This document shows positions 37,135-47,944 of a stretch of 64,000 nucleotides of DNA, piece after piece; the first letter of the stretch is position 1, and each line of letters begins with the position of its first letter. This DNA is from Sphingomonas sp. 67-36 (GTDB taxonomy: Bacteria > Pseudomonadota > Alphaproteobacteria > Sphingomonadales > Sphingomonadaceae): positions 155,040 to 219,039 of the forward strand of contig MKSU01000002.1 of the NCBI GenBank assembly GCA_001897375.1, written 5' to 3'. A program made the position numbers and the translations under genes. The notes below the pieces were generated by a model, which made no database searches, was not told the DNA's origin, and saw nothing but the letters and a program-made list of their open reading frames with translations.

Positions 37135-37674
37135 ATGCGCATCGACCTCATCCCCGTGGGCAAGAACCCGCCCGAGGATCTCAACGTCATCATCGAGGTG
37201 CCGCTTGGCGGCGAGCCGGTGAAATACGAGTTCGACAAGGAATCCGGCGCCTTGTTCGTCGACCGCATCCTGCATACGCCGATGCGCTATCCGGCGAACT
37301 ACGGCTTCGTGCCGCATACCCTGTCGCCGGACGGCGACCCGCTGGACGCGCTGGTGATCTCGCGCTCGCCGTTCATTCCCGGCTGCGTCGTCCGCGCGCG
37401 GCCGATCGGCGTGCTCAACCTGGAGGACGAGCATGGCGGTGACGAGAAGCTGATCTGCGTGCCGGTCGATACGACCTTCCCTTATTATTCGGATGTCGGC
37501 GAGCGGCAGGACCTGCCCTCGATCGTGCTTCAGCAGATCGAGCATTTCTTCACCCACTATAAGGATCTCGAATCCGAGAAGTGGGTGCGGATCGGCAATT
37601 GGGGCGACGCCGAGGAGGCGCGGCAGATCGTGATCGAGGCGATCGACCGCGCGAAGAAGACCAAGGCCGCCTGA
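37135..37674 (+). CDS. ppa: Inorganic pyrophosphatase
   Basis: A 179-residue soluble family I pyrophosphatase. The metal site DGDPLDALV matches the family signature, and [19 protein letters not shown] and the C-terminal [14 protein letters not shown] block are all present. It hydrolyses pyrophosphate to keep biosynthetic reactions forward. AAGGA precedes ATG 37135. Housekeeping, not part of a coupled operon. Confidence 0.99.
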   Translation: MRIDLIPVGKNPPEDLNVIIEVPLGGEPVKYEFDKESGALFVDRILHTPMRYPANYGFVPHTLSPDGDPLDALVISRSPFIPGCVVRARPIGVLNLEDEHGGDEKLICVPVDTTFPYYSDVGERQDLPSIVLQQIEHFFTHYKDLESEKWVRIGNWGDAEEARQIVIEAIDRAKKTKAA

Positions 37675-37699
37675 AGCGACGCCGGGCGGGGCGCGGGGC

Positions 37700-38071
37700 T
37701 TACCCGCGTGCCGCCCGCTTACGGCGCAGTGCCGGTTTTGGCGGTGCGCGCCGCGCCGCCTCCAGCGCGAGCATGGCCCAGTCGCGCAGCGCCTCGGGAT
37801 CGTCATACACATCGTCCGGCGCGCGGCGATAGGGCAGGGACTGCACCCGGCCGTTGTCGCGCGTGACGGTGAACAGCGGCGCGTCGATCGCGTCCCATGC
37901 GGCGGCGCTTTGCGCGTCCGCCTTGAACCACAGGACATCGAACGCGATGATCGCGAAGGTCAGCCCGTCGCAATAGAGCGCGGCCCCGCCGAACAATCGC
38001 TTGCGCGTGACCGTGCCGATCGGCGCCATCGCCTCCTCCACCCAATCGGCAAGGCCGGCGTCGATGCTCAC
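37700..38071 (-). CDS. TfoX N-terminal domain protein
   Basis: A 123-residue protein of the TfoX/Sxy N-terminal family. The VTRKRLFGGAALYCDGLTFAII stretch carries the family's glycine-rich turn (FGG.ALY..G..FA.I). A positively charged alanine-rich tail ends it (ALRRKRAARG). Full-length TfoX controls competence, but single-domain forms like this have no known function. GTG 38071 overlaps the SMR stop (GTGA). Confidence 0.9.
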   Translation of the reverse strand: MSIDAGLADWVEEAMAPIGTVTRKRLFGGAALYCDGLTFAIIAFDVLWFKADAQSAAAWDAIDAPLFTVTRDNGRVQSLPYRRAPDDVYDDPEALRDWAMLALEAARRAPPKPALRRKRAARG

Positions 38072-38382
38072 GCGGTCATCTTGAGTCCGGCGATGCAGGC
38101 GACCACGCCGAGGATCAGCAGGCCGCGCACCGCGCTCAGCGGCTCGCCGAAGAAGGCGATGCCGACCAGCACCGTGCCGAGCGCGCCGATCCCGCCCCAA
38201 ACCGCATAGGCCGTGCCCATCGGGATCGCGCGCGAGGCGACCTCCAGCAGCCCCATCGACAGCGTGACCGAAGCGAGGAAGCCGAGCGTCCACGGCACGT
38301 TGCGGAAGCCGTCGACGTAGCGCAGGCAGGTGGTGAACCCCACCTCGAAACAGCCGCCGACGATCAGCCACAGCCACGCCAT
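38068..38382 (-). CDS. SMR-family multidrug efflux protein (SugE/EmrE-like)
   Basis: A 104-residue protein with four transmembrane helices of the small multidrug resistance family. The invariant glutamate is E13 in GGCFEVGFTTCLRY. The end motif GVVACIAGLKMTA is typical. It exports cations such as guanidinium or quaternary ammonium compounds by proton exchange; the SugE group favours guanidinium. Its gene runs directly after GNAT with a shared base (TGATG). Confidence 0.95.
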   Translation of the reverse strand: MAWLWLIVGGCFEVGFTTCLRYVDGFRNVPWTLGFLASVTLSMGLLEVASRAIPMGTAYAVWGGIGALGTVLVGIAFFGEPLSAVRGLLILGVVACIAGLKMTA

Positions 38383-38864
38383 CAGCCGCGTCCCGCGAGG
38401 CGGACGAGCGCGTCGCCGCTGACGCGCTGCACGGTCCATTCGTCCATGCCGACCGCGCCCATCGCGCGATAGAAGTCGATCGCCGGAGTATTCCAGTCGA
38501 GCACCGCCCATTCGAACCGCGCGCAGCCGCGATCGAGCGCCAGCCCGGCGAGATGCGCGAGCAACGCTTTGCCCGCCCCCGACCCGCGCGCGGCGGGGGT
38601 GACGTACAGGTCTTCGAGATAGATGCCGCGCTTGCCCGCCCAGGTCGAGAAATTGTGGAAGAACAGGGCAAAGCCGATCGCCTCGCCGTCGCGCTCGGCG
38701 ATCAGCGCCTCGGCGGCGGGCGGCGTCGAGAACAGCGCGGCGGCGAGCATCTCCTCGGTCGCCTCCACGGCGTCCGGTTCGCGCTCATATTCGGCCAGTT
38801 CGCGCACGAAGCGCAGGATCGTGCCGCAATCGTGCGGTGCGGCGGGGCGGATGGTGACGGTCAT
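38382..38864 (-). CDS. GNAT family N-acetyltransferase
   Basis: A 160-residue acetyltransferase of the diamine-acetyltransferase (SSAT) type. The acetyl-CoA loop RGSGAGKALLAHLA and the preceding IYLEDLYVTPAARG are the motif A segment, and RFEWAVLDWNTPAIDFY is the substrate part typical of spermidine/diamine N-acetyltransferases. Its stop overlaps the SMR start by one base. It is translated with the EamA transporter upstream. Confidence 0.93.
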   Translation of the reverse strand: MTVTIRPAAPHDCGTILRFVRELAEYEREPDAVEATEEMLAAALFSTPPAAEALIAERDGEAIGFALFFHNFSTWAGKRGIYLEDLYVTPAARGSGAGKALLAHLAGLALDRGCARFEWAVLDWNTPAIDFYRAMGAVGMDEWTVQRVSGDALVRLAGRG

Positions 38865-39757
38865 ACCGCGCCCTCTAGCGCGGCTTGCGCGATATCGCGA
38901 CGCCTTGCGGCATAAAGGCACGCCGCGACGATGATCGCCGCGCCCGCCAGCGTGTACGGCGACAGGCGTTCGCCGAACACCGCGTAGCCGAGCGTCGCGG
39001 CATAGACGAACGAGGTATATTCGGTCGTCGCCAGATAGCCCGTCTCGCCATGCGCATAGGCCCAGCCGAGCAGGAACAGCGAGGCGGTGGCGAGCGCTGC
39101 CGCCACCGCGATCTTCCACCATTGCCCCGCCTCCGGCACCGCGAGTAGCCACGGTGCGCCGAGCGCCAGGAAGGCGGTGACGATCGCGCCCTGGAAGAAG
39201 GCGATCTCGCCGGGGCCGGCGGCCTGGCTCTGCATCCGCGCGACGACGAGATTGACGGCGTAGAGCAACGCCGAGCCGAGCACCGCCACCGCACCCTCCA
39301 GCGCCCCCGGCCCGAGCGCCGCCTGCGATTGGCCGGCCAATACCACCAGCACCCCGGTGAAGGCGGCGAGCGATGCGCCCGCCACGCGCCGCCCGACCCG
39401 CTCGTGCAGGAACAGCGCCCCCAGCAGCAGCGCGAGCAGCGGCGCGATGTATGACAGCGTGATCGCCTGCGCCATCGGCACGCGGGCGAGACCCCAGAAG
39501 AACAGCAGCGCCATCGCCGCCGTGATCGCGCCCCGGATCGCATGCAGCCGCATCCCGCGCCGCGTCGGCCGTCGCGCCCCGCTTGCCGCCCATGCGCCGA
39601 AGCCGAACAGCGCCGACACGCCGGTCCGCCAGATCAGCGCGTTATAGACGCCCAGCGCGAGCGTCAGCGACTTCATGAAGGCGTCCATGATCGAGAACAG
39701 CCCGATCCCCGCCGCCGCGACGGCGAAAGCCAGCGCGGGGGAGAGCGGGCGGTTCAA
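38861..39757 (-). CDS. DMT family (EamA-type) transporter
   Basis: A 298-residue membrane protein with ten predicted helices in two EamA halves, for example PLSPALAFAVAAAGIGLFSI at the start and FLLGWAYAHGETGYLATTEY in the second half. It is of the drug/metabolite transporter superfamily. Its stop overlaps the GNAT start by four bases (ATGA). It is the first gene of a four-gene minus-strand operon with GNAT, SMR and TfoX. Substrate unknown. Confidence 0.93.
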   Translation of the reverse strand: MNRPLSPALAFAVAAAGIGLFSIMDAFMKSLTLALGVYNALIWRTGVSALFGFGAWAASGARRPTRRGMRLHAIRGAITAAMALLFFWGLARVPMAQAITLSYIAPLLALLLGALFLHERVGRRVAGASLAAFTGVLVVLAGQSQAALGPGALEGAVAVLGSALLYAVNLVVARMQSQAAGPGEIAFFQGAIVTAFLALGAPWLLAVPEAGQWWKIAVAAALATASLFLLGWAYAHGETGYLATTEYTSFVYAATLGYAVFGERLSPYTLAGAAIIVAACLYAARRRDIAQAALEGAV

Positions 39758-39780
39758 CGGATCGGGTGGGCGCGGGGCGG

Positions 39781-40905
39781 CTATTCGGCCGCGATCGTCG
39801 CCGCGTCGGACGCGGCCTCGATCTCCGCCGCCTTGGCCTCGACCAGCTTGACGATATGCTCGATCATGTCGGCGTCCTGCACATGATGGTCGGTGACGCC
39901 CGACAGATAGACCATGTGTTTGCCGTTGCCGCCGCCGGTGATGCCGATATCGGTCTCGCGCGCCTCGCCGGGGCCGTTGACGACGCAGCCCAGCACCGAG
40001 AGCGACATCGGCGTGCGGATATGCTGGAGCCGCTCCTCCAGCGCCTGCACGGTGCGGATCACGTCGAAGCCCTGCCGCGCGCAGCTCGGGCAGCTCACCA
40101 CGCGCACGCCGCGGTTGCGGATGCCGAGCGCCTTCAAAATCTCGAAGCCGACGCGCACCTCATCCTCCGGCTCGGCGGAGAGCGAGACGCGGATCGTGTC
40201 GCCGATCCCGTACCACAGGAGCGAGCCGATCCCGATCGCCGACTTCACCGTCCCGCCGACGAACCCGCCCGCCTCGGTGATGCCGAGATGCAGCGGGCAA
40301 TCGACCGCCTCGGCAAGCTGTTGGTAGGCGGCGACCGCGAGGAACACGTCCGACGCCTTCACCGCCACCTTGAACTCGTGGAAATCGCGGTCCTGCAGCA
40401 GCTTGATATGGTCGAGCGCGCTCTCGACCAAAGCCTCCGGGCACGGCTCGCCGTATTTTTCGAGCAGGTCTTTCTCGAGGCTGCCGGCGTTCACGCCGAT
40501 GCGGATCGCGCAGCCATTGGCCTTGGCGGCGTTGACCACCTCGTTGACGCGCTCGGCCGAGCCGATGTTGCCGGGGTTGATGCGCAGGCACGCCGCGCCC
40601 GCGTCCGCCGCCTCCAGCGCGCGCTTGTAGTGGAAATGGATGTCCGCGACGATCGGCACGCGCGCGGCGCGGACGATCTGGCGGAACGCGGTCGTGCTCT
40701 CCACGTCCGGGCAGCTCACGCGGATGATGTCGACGCCCGCCTCCTCGCAGCGGCGGATCTGGTCGATCGTCGCCTTCGCGTCGCTGGTCGGGGTGTTGGT
40801 CATGGTCTGCACGGTGACGGGCGCGTCGCCGCCGACGGGGACGCTGCCCACCATGATCTGGCGGCTCTTGCGGCGCTGGATATCGCGCCAGGGACGGACG
40901 GACAT
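39781..40905 (-). CDS. ispG: 4-hydroxy-3-methylbut-2-en-1-yl diphosphate synthase
   Basis: A 374-residue GcpE enzyme of the MEP isoprenoid route. The cluster-binding cysteines are in [11 protein letters not shown] and [13 protein letters not shown]. The TIM-barrel part starts with [19 protein letters not shown]. It reduces MEcPP to HMBPP. Isoprenoid supply here also feeds the carotenoid genes 10 kb downstream. Stand-alone unit. Confidence 0.98.
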   Translation of the reverse strand: MSVRPWRDIQRRKSRQIMVGSVPVGGDAPVTVQTMTNTPTSDAKATIDQIRRCEEAGVDIIRVSCPDVESTTAFRQIVRAARVPIVADIHFHYKRALEAADAGAACLRINPGNIGSAERVNEVVNAAKANGCAIRIGVNAGSLEKDLLEKYGEPCPEALVESALDHIKLLQDRDFHEFKVAVKASDVFLAVAAYQQLAEAVDCPLHLGITEAGGFVGGTVKSAIGIGSLLWYGIGDTIRVSLSAEPEDEVRVGFEILKALGIRNRGVRVVSCPSCARQGFDVIRTVQALEERLQHIRTPMSLSVLGCVVNGPGEARETDIGITGGGNGKHMVYLSGVTDHHVQDADMIEHIVKLVEAKAAEIEAASDAATIAAE

Positions 40906-40990
40906 GGATACGCTTCCTATCGGGGTCGGAGGCGATATAGCGGGTTGCAACGCGGAACGGAACGCCGCGTACCGAAAAGGAGCAGGTTCG

Positions 40991-41512
40991 ATGACGCTTT
41001 CCCTGTACGACGCGACGATCCCCTCGAATATCCAGATCCTCGGCGCGGTCGCCGGACTGATCGACAAGGCGGAGGCGTTCGCCGCCGAGCGGGGCATCGC
41101 GCCGGCCGAACTGATCGACGCGCGGCTCGCGCCCGACATGCTGCCGTTCGGCTATCAGGTGAAGGCGTCCGTCGAACATGCCGTCGGCGCGATCGAAGGA
41201 GTGCGCGCGGGCAGCTATTCGCCCAACCTTGACGCCTGGCCTACCGACTTCGCCGGGCTGCGCGTCAAGGTGCAGGACGGGATCGCGGCGCTCAAGGCGC
41301 TCGATCCGGCGGAGGTGGATGCGCTGGCCGATCGCGATACCGAGTTCCGCTTCGGCGAAACCGCGCTGCCCTTCGGCGGCGCCAGTTTCCTGCTCAGCTT
41401 CTCGCAGCCGAACTTCTATTTCCACGCCTCGATCGCCTATGCGATCCTGCGCATGAAGGGCGTCGAGATCGGCAAGCGCGACTTCATGGGAATGCCGCGC
41501 ATCAAACGCTAG
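40991..41512 (+). CDS. DUF1993 family protein
   Basis: A 173-residue protein of the DUF1993 (DinB-like helical bundle) family. Typical blocks are [39 protein letters not shown] and the end [21 protein letters not shown] histidine-containing helix and DinB-like layout hint at a metal-binding bundle. Divergent from ispG with an 85-base gap. Function unknown. Confidence 0.92.
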   Translation: MTLSLYDATIPSNIQILGAVAGLIDKAEAFAAERGIAPAELIDARLAPDMLPFGYQVKASVEHAVGAIEGVRAGSYSPNLDAWPTDFAGLRVKVQDGIAALKALDPAEVDALADRDTEFRFGETALPFGGASFLLSFSQPNFYFHASIAYAILRMKGVEIGKRDFMGMPRIKR

Positions 41513-41528
41513 GACCGGCCGTTCTGCA

Positions 41529-41559
41529 CGGCGAAGCGGTGGCCTCGTCCGCTTCGCCG
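41529..41559. terminator. Strong hairpin after the DUF1993 gene
   Basis: An 11-bp perfect stem, CGGCGAAGCGG with CCGCTTCGCCG, and a nine-base loop lie 17 bases after the DUF1993 stop. There is no T run, so it is terminator-like or a Rho-assisted/stability hairpin. Confidence 0.5.
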
Positions 41560-41609
41560 AATGCCCCATGTGATTGTCCTTCCGGGCTTTGGACCCTACA
41601 GCCGCCCGG

Positions 41610-42746
41610 ATGGCACGACATTACGGGATGGACTGGCTGCGCATCGGGGCATTCGGCCTGCTCATCCTCTATCATATCGGCATGGTTTTCGTGCCGTGGA
41701 ACTTCCATGTGAAGTCGACCAACGGCGAGGACTGGACGACCCTGCCGATGATGGCGACGAACGCGTGGCGGCTGCCGCTGCTGTTCGTCGTCTCGGGCTA
41801 TGCCAGCCGCGCGCTGATCCGGCGCTCGGCGGGGCCGGGGGCGTTCCTGGCCAATCGGAGCTGGCGGCTGCTGGTGCCGCTCGCCTTCGGCGTGGCGGTG
41901 ATCGTGCCGCCGCAGCCGTGGGTCGAGCTGACCACCAAATACGGCTATGCTCACGGCTTCCCCTATTTCTGGCTGCACGACTATTTCCGTTTCGGTCCGC
42001 TGGACGGGATCGTGCTGCCGACATGGAACCACCTGTGGTTCGTCGGCTATCTGTGGGTCTATACGCTCGGGCTGACCCTGCTCGTCATGCTGGTGCGGAC
42101 GGAGCTGTTGCAGCGCTGGTTCGACCGGCTGTTCCGCGGTTGGGGCGTGATCCTCGTCCCGATGGCATGGGCGCTGGCCGTGCATGTCTGGTGGTTCCCG
42201 ATGGTCGGCGAAACCCATGGGCTGTTCGACGATACGATGGCGCATTCCATGTACGTGCCTTATTTCCTGTTCGGCTTCGGGCTGGCGCGCTCGGCGCCGG
42301 CGATGGCGGCGATCGCCCGGCTGTGGCCGGTCGCGGCGGCGGTCGCGCTGGCCGCGTTCGGCTGCGTGCTGGCGATCGAGTTCACCTGGCCGCCCTCCGT
42401 GCCGACGCCGCGCTGGGTGCTCCGCCCTTACGGCGCGGCGCATGCCTTGCAGCAATGGGGCTCGATCGTCGCGCTGCTCGGCGTGGCGGATCGCTGGTGG
42501 AATCGCGACACGCCCGCGCGGCGGATGCTGACGGAGGCGGTGTTCCCCTTCTATATCATCCACCAGACGATCATCGTGGTGGTGATGTTCTGGCTGCTGC
42601 CGCTGCACCTTTCGGGGCCGGCGGAATTCGCGATCCTCGTCGCCGCGACGGTGGCGGGGTGCTGGGCCTTCTACCTTGGCGGGCGCGCGATTCCGTTCGT
42701 CCGCCCGCTGATCGGATTGCGACCCAAGGGAGCCAGGCATGGCTGA
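41610..42746 (+). CDS. Membrane acyltransferase 3 family protein
   Basis: A 378-residue integral membrane protein of the acyltransferase-3 family, OpgC/glucans-biosynthesis type, with about ten helices. The N-terminus has the family H/D-type segment (DWLRIGAFGLLILYHIGMVF), with a conserved histidine, then RLPLLFVVSGYASRALIRR. It transfers acyl groups (usually from CoA) to glycans outside the cytoplasmic membrane. ATG 41610 is preferred over a TTG 12 codons earlier. Its end overlaps phnA-like by eight bases. Confidence 0.93.
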   Translation: MARHYGMDWLRIGAFGLLILYHIGMVFVPWNFHVKSTNGEDWTTLPMMATNAWRLPLLFVVSGYASRALIRRSAGPGAFLANRSWRLLVPLAFGVAVIVPPQPWVELTTKYGYAHGFPYFWLHDYFRFGPLDGIVLPTWNHLWFVGYLWVYTLGLTLLVMLVRTELLQRWFDRLFRGWGVILVPMAWALAVHVWWFPMVGETHGLFDDTMAHSMYVPYFLFGFGLARSAPAMAAIARLWPVAAAVALAAFGCVLAIEFTWPPSVPTPRWVLRPYGAAHALQQWGSIVALLGVADRWWNRDTPARRMLTEAVFPFYIIHQTIIVVVMFWLLPLHLSGPAEFAILVAATVAGCWAFYLGGRAIPFVRPLIGLRPKGARHG

Positions 42747-43044
42747 CGACGACGATTATGTGTTCGACGAGGAAAGCGGCGAATGGCTCCCCGCGTCCGA
42801 GCTGGCCGGGAAGCGGGCGGCGGCGGACCGGGTGGAGGTGCGCGATTCTGTCGGCAACCTGCTCTCGGACGGCGATCAGGTGACGCTGATCAAGGACCTC
42901 GACGTGAAGGGCGCCGGGCAGACGCTGAAGCGCGGCACGCTCATCAAGTCGATCCGGCTGACCGGCGACCCGCAGGAGATCGACTGCAAGTTCGACGGCA
43001 TCAAGGGCCTCGTTCTGCGCGCCGAGTTCGTCCGCAAGCGCTGA
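42739..43044 (+). CDS. PhnA-type protein (alkylphosphonate utilisation protein)
   Basis: A 101-residue protein of the PhnA family. The C-terminal domain (VRDSVGNLLSDGDQVTLIKD and VKGAGQTLKRGTLIKSI) is a KOW-like beta barrel. The N-terminal zinc ribbon usual in PhnA is absent; instead the protein has an acidic start (MADDDDYVFDEESGEW). Despite the name, no phosphonate genes are near. Function unknown. Confidence 0.88.
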   Translation: MADDDDYVFDEESGEWLPASELAGKRAAADRVEVRDSVGNLLSDGDQVTLIKDLDVKGAGQTLKRGTLIKSIRLTGDPQEIDCKFDGIKGLVLRAEFVRKR

Positions 43045-43056
43045 AGGAGGCGGGGC

Positions 43057-43755
43057 ATGGCCGATCCGAAGATGGACGCGACGTGGCTGGAGCCGCTCCG
43101 CGCTGAATTCGCCAGCGATTACATGGGCGTACTGCGTCAGTTCCTGCTGGCGGAGAAGGCGGCGGGCAGACAGATCTTCCCGCATTCCGCCGACTGGTTC
43201 CGCGCGCTGGAACTGACGCCGCTGCCCGACGTGCGCGTCGTGATCCTCGGGCAGGACCCGTATCACGGACCGGGGCAGGCCCACGGCCTGTGCTTCTCCG
43301 TCCGCCCCGGCGTCCGTCCCCCGCCGAGCCTCGTCAATATCTACAAGGAGCTGGAGAGCGATTGCGGCATCCGGCCGCCGGCGCACGGCTTCCTCGAAAG
43401 CTGGGCGGAGCAGGGCGTGCTGCTGCTCAACAGCGTGCTGACCGTCGTGAGCGGGCAGGCCGCCTCGCATCGCGACCGGGGGTGGGAGAAGTTCACCGAT
43501 GCGATCATCCGCCTGATCGCCGCGCGGCCAGAGCCGATCGTGTTCATGCTGTGGGGCAGCTATGCGCAGAAGAAGGCGGCGTTCGTGCGCAGCGTGGAGC
43601 AGGGCGGGCACCATCTGGTGCTGAAAGCGCCGCACCCCTCGCCGCTGTCGGCGCACAGCGGCTGGTTCGGCAGCCGGCATTTCTCGCAGGCCAATGCGTT
43701 TCTGGAGAAGAGCGGGCGCGGGAAGATCGACTGGTCACTGCCGGAAAGGGTCTAA
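43057..43755 (+). CDS. ung: Uracil-DNA glycosylase
   Basis: A 232-residue family 1 uracil-DNA glycosylase. Motif A GQDPYHGPGQAHG carries the catalytic Asp; motif B HPSPLSAHSG carries the catalytic His. It removes uracil from DNA at the start of base excision repair. A second base-excision enzyme follows 44 bases later under an SOS box. It begins 13 bases after the PhnA-like gene. Confidence 0.99.
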   Translation: MADPKMDATWLEPLRAEFASDYMGVLRQFLLAEKAAGRQIFPHSADWFRALELTPLPDVRVVILGQDPYHGPGQAHGLCFSVRPGVRPPPSLVNIYKELESDCGIRPPAHGFLESWAEQGVLLLNSVLTVVSGQAASHRDRGWEKFTDAIIRLIAARPEPIVFMLWGSYAQKKAAFVRSVEQGGHHLVLKAPHPSPLSAHSGWFGSRHFSQANAFLEKSGRGKIDWSLPERV

Positions 43756-43771
43756 TAGACCACTGGCATTC

Positions 43772-43786
43772 GTTCTTATTTTGTTC
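43772..43786 (+). promoter_or_regulatory. LexA (SOS) box of the alphaproteobacterial type
   Basis: GTTC-TTATTTT-GTTC is an exact match to GTTC-N7-GTTC, the LexA site of alphaproteobacteria. It ends 12 bases before the ATG of the endonuclease III-like gene, overlapping its likely promoter, in a short AT-rich gap after ung. Confidence 0.88.
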
Positions 43787-43798
43787 TAATCGAACGTC

Positions 43799-44479
43799 AT
43801 GCAAATGGCGTTCGGCTTTCTGGGCGCGGATATCGTGCGCTGGCGCGGCCGGGTGGCGGCCTTGCGTGCGGGAGTCGCGCCATGGCCCGCGCGCAGGCCG
43901 GTCGCGCAACTCATCAAGTCGATGATCAGCGGCCGGACGCGCGATGCGGTGTCGCAGGCAGCGTTCGATCGCTTGACCGCGAAGTTCGGCAGCGCCGCGC
44001 GGCTGGCGGAGGCGCCGCCGGCCATGGTGGAGCGGCTCATCGGGGACGTGACCTTCGCGCAGGACAAGGCGCGATACGTCGTGTCCGCGCTGCGCAGGTT
44101 GCAGCGCGAGCCGGCGGGCTTCAGGCTCGATTCGCTCGCCGATCGCCCGCTCGATGAGGCGCTGGCGTGGCTGGAACGCCTGGACGGCGTGGGCCGCAAG
44201 GTTTCCGCCTCGACGCTGAACGCGAGCACGCTGGCGCTGCCGGTGATGATCGTCGATACGCATGTCCTGCGGGTGCTGCGTCGGCTTGGCGCGGTGCCGG
44301 ATCATGCCGATTATCGCGCGACGAGCGAGGCGGTGACGGCCGCGCTGCCGGCGTGGACGGGGCCGGATTTCCTCGATCTGCATATCGTGATGAAGCGGCT
44401 GGGGCAGCTCTATTGCCACCACGAAGCGCCGCATTGCGCCGCCTGCCCGCTGCGCGCGGATTGCCCTACCGCACGATAG
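43799..44479 (+). CDS. Endonuclease III-like DNA glycosylase (HhH-GPD, 4Fe-4S)
   Basis: A 226-residue member of the endonuclease III superfamily. The helix-hairpin-helix is LERLDGVGRKVSAS with the catalytic Lys K134; the catalytic Asp is D153 in VDTHVLR. The four cysteines C206, C213, C216 and C222 complete the cluster motif C-x6-C-x2-C-x5-C. It should cut damaged bases, perhaps oxidised pyrimidines. It differs from standard Nth by a longer N-terminus. A perfect LexA box in front makes it SOS-induced. Confidence 0.95.
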   Translation: MQMAFGFLGADIVRWRGRVAALRAGVAPWPARRPVAQLIKSMISGRTRDAVSQAAFDRLTAKFGSAARLAEAPPAMVERLIGDVTFAQDKARYVVSALRRLQREPAGFRLDSLADRPLDEALAWLERLDGVGRKVSASTLNASTLALPVMIVDTHVLRVLRRLGAVPDHADYRATSEAVTAALPAWTGPDFLDLHIVMKRLGQLYCHHEAPHCAACPLRADCPTAR

Positions 44480-44486
44480 CGCGCGC

Positions 44487-46873
<2,387 letters not shown>

Positions 46874-46926
46874 GATAGGTGATGGATAGAGCGTTGTGAC
46901 GGCGGCGTCCAGCGCCGCCGGCCGGA

Positions 46927-47889
46927 TCAGCCGCTGGCGGCGCTGGCGTTGACCGTGCCGTTCACGCCCGACGGGAAGAACCCGCCGGAAGTAGTCGACG
47001 CCTTGTTGAGGAAGAAGATGTTGAGCGCCTGCCCGGTCGAGCGGCTGAAGACGATGCCGTTGCCGTCCACCGGCGCCACGTTCGAGATCGAGCTGTCCGC
47101 CCCGGCGATGCCCTGATCGAGGTCGGTCGAGCCGTCCAGACTGTCGCGCGCATCGCTGAACTTGGTCGCCGTGACCGTGAAGCCCTTTTGATAGAGCAAG
47201 GTGCGGATCAGGCCGCCATGATAGGATTCGGCGCCCAGAATGCCCGCGACGCCCGCGATCCACGCCGGGGTGCCGACCAGCGGAGCCAGCCCCTTGTAGG
47301 CGGTGACGATCACATCCTTCAGGATGAAGGCGCCGTAGAGGAAGTTCTCGTCGGAGGAATAGGGGTTGAAGCTCGCCACCCCGGCGATCTGCCCGAGGGC
47401 GGCGAAGGCGTTCGAGATGTCGATCGCGGGCATCGCCACCGCCGCGCTGCCGAGTTGCGCGCGAAGATATTCGACATGCGCCCGCTCATCGCGCGCGATC
47501 TCTCGCGCGCAGGCGGCGACGATCGGATCAGCGAAGGTCACCTGCGTCCCGCCGGTGACGCTGCCCGGCGTGCCGGTGCCGCTGGTGTCGCTCGACGGCA
47601 GCCCGCTGCCCTGCGCGGCCCAGGAGAAATATTGCGCCGAGAGATATTCGAGGTTCAGCGCGTAGTTGAGGATCGAGATGTCCGCCGCCTCGATGCTGCT
47701 GGTGGAGGTCGCGCTCGGCGTGGGCGTCGGCGTGGCCGATCCCGAACTGCTCCCGCCGCACGCCGAAAGCAGCGCGAGGCCGCCGGCTGCGGCTCCGCCG
47801 CGCCCGACGAGGCTGAGGAAGCGGCGGCGCTCCGCGCTGCGCAGCGCGGCGGCGTCGAGGACGGTGGCGATCTTTTCCTGGTCGATCAT
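46927..47889 (-). CDS. Exported ferritin-like protein (Ferritin_2 / Pcc13-62 type), Tat lipoprotein
   Basis: A 320-residue protein. The N-terminus has ERRRFLSL, a Tat-type double arginine motif, and a lipobox at LLSAC (C44), followed by a Ser/Thr/Pro linker. The ferritin-like domain has the first helix glutamate E81 (NLEYLSAQYF), the ExxH pair E135/H138 in DERAHVEYL and a later E/H site in GAESYHGG. A C-terminal tail (VNASAASG) ends the family pattern. Its close paralog lies directly upstream. Function unknown, possibly oxidative or desiccation stress. Confidence 0.9.
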   Translation of the reverse strand: MIDQEKIATVLDAAALRSAERRRFLSLVGRGGAAAGGLALLSACGGSSSGSATPTPTPSATSTSSIEAADISILNYALNLEYLSAQYFSWAAQGSGLPSSDTSGTGTPGSVTGGTQVTFADPIVAACAREIARDERAHVEYLRAQLGSAAVAMPAIDISNAFAALGQIAGVASFNPYSSDENFLYGAFILKDVIVTAYKGLAPLVGTPAWIAGVAGILGAESYHGGLIRTLLYQKGFTVTATKFSDARDSLDGSTDLDQGIAGADSSISNVAPVDGNGIVFSRSTGQALNIFFLNKASTTSGGFFPSGVNGTVNASAASG

Positions 47890-47944
47890 GACGATATTCC
47901 TGTGAATCCTGGAGAGCGAGGGCGGAGGCGCCGGGGCGCGTCCG

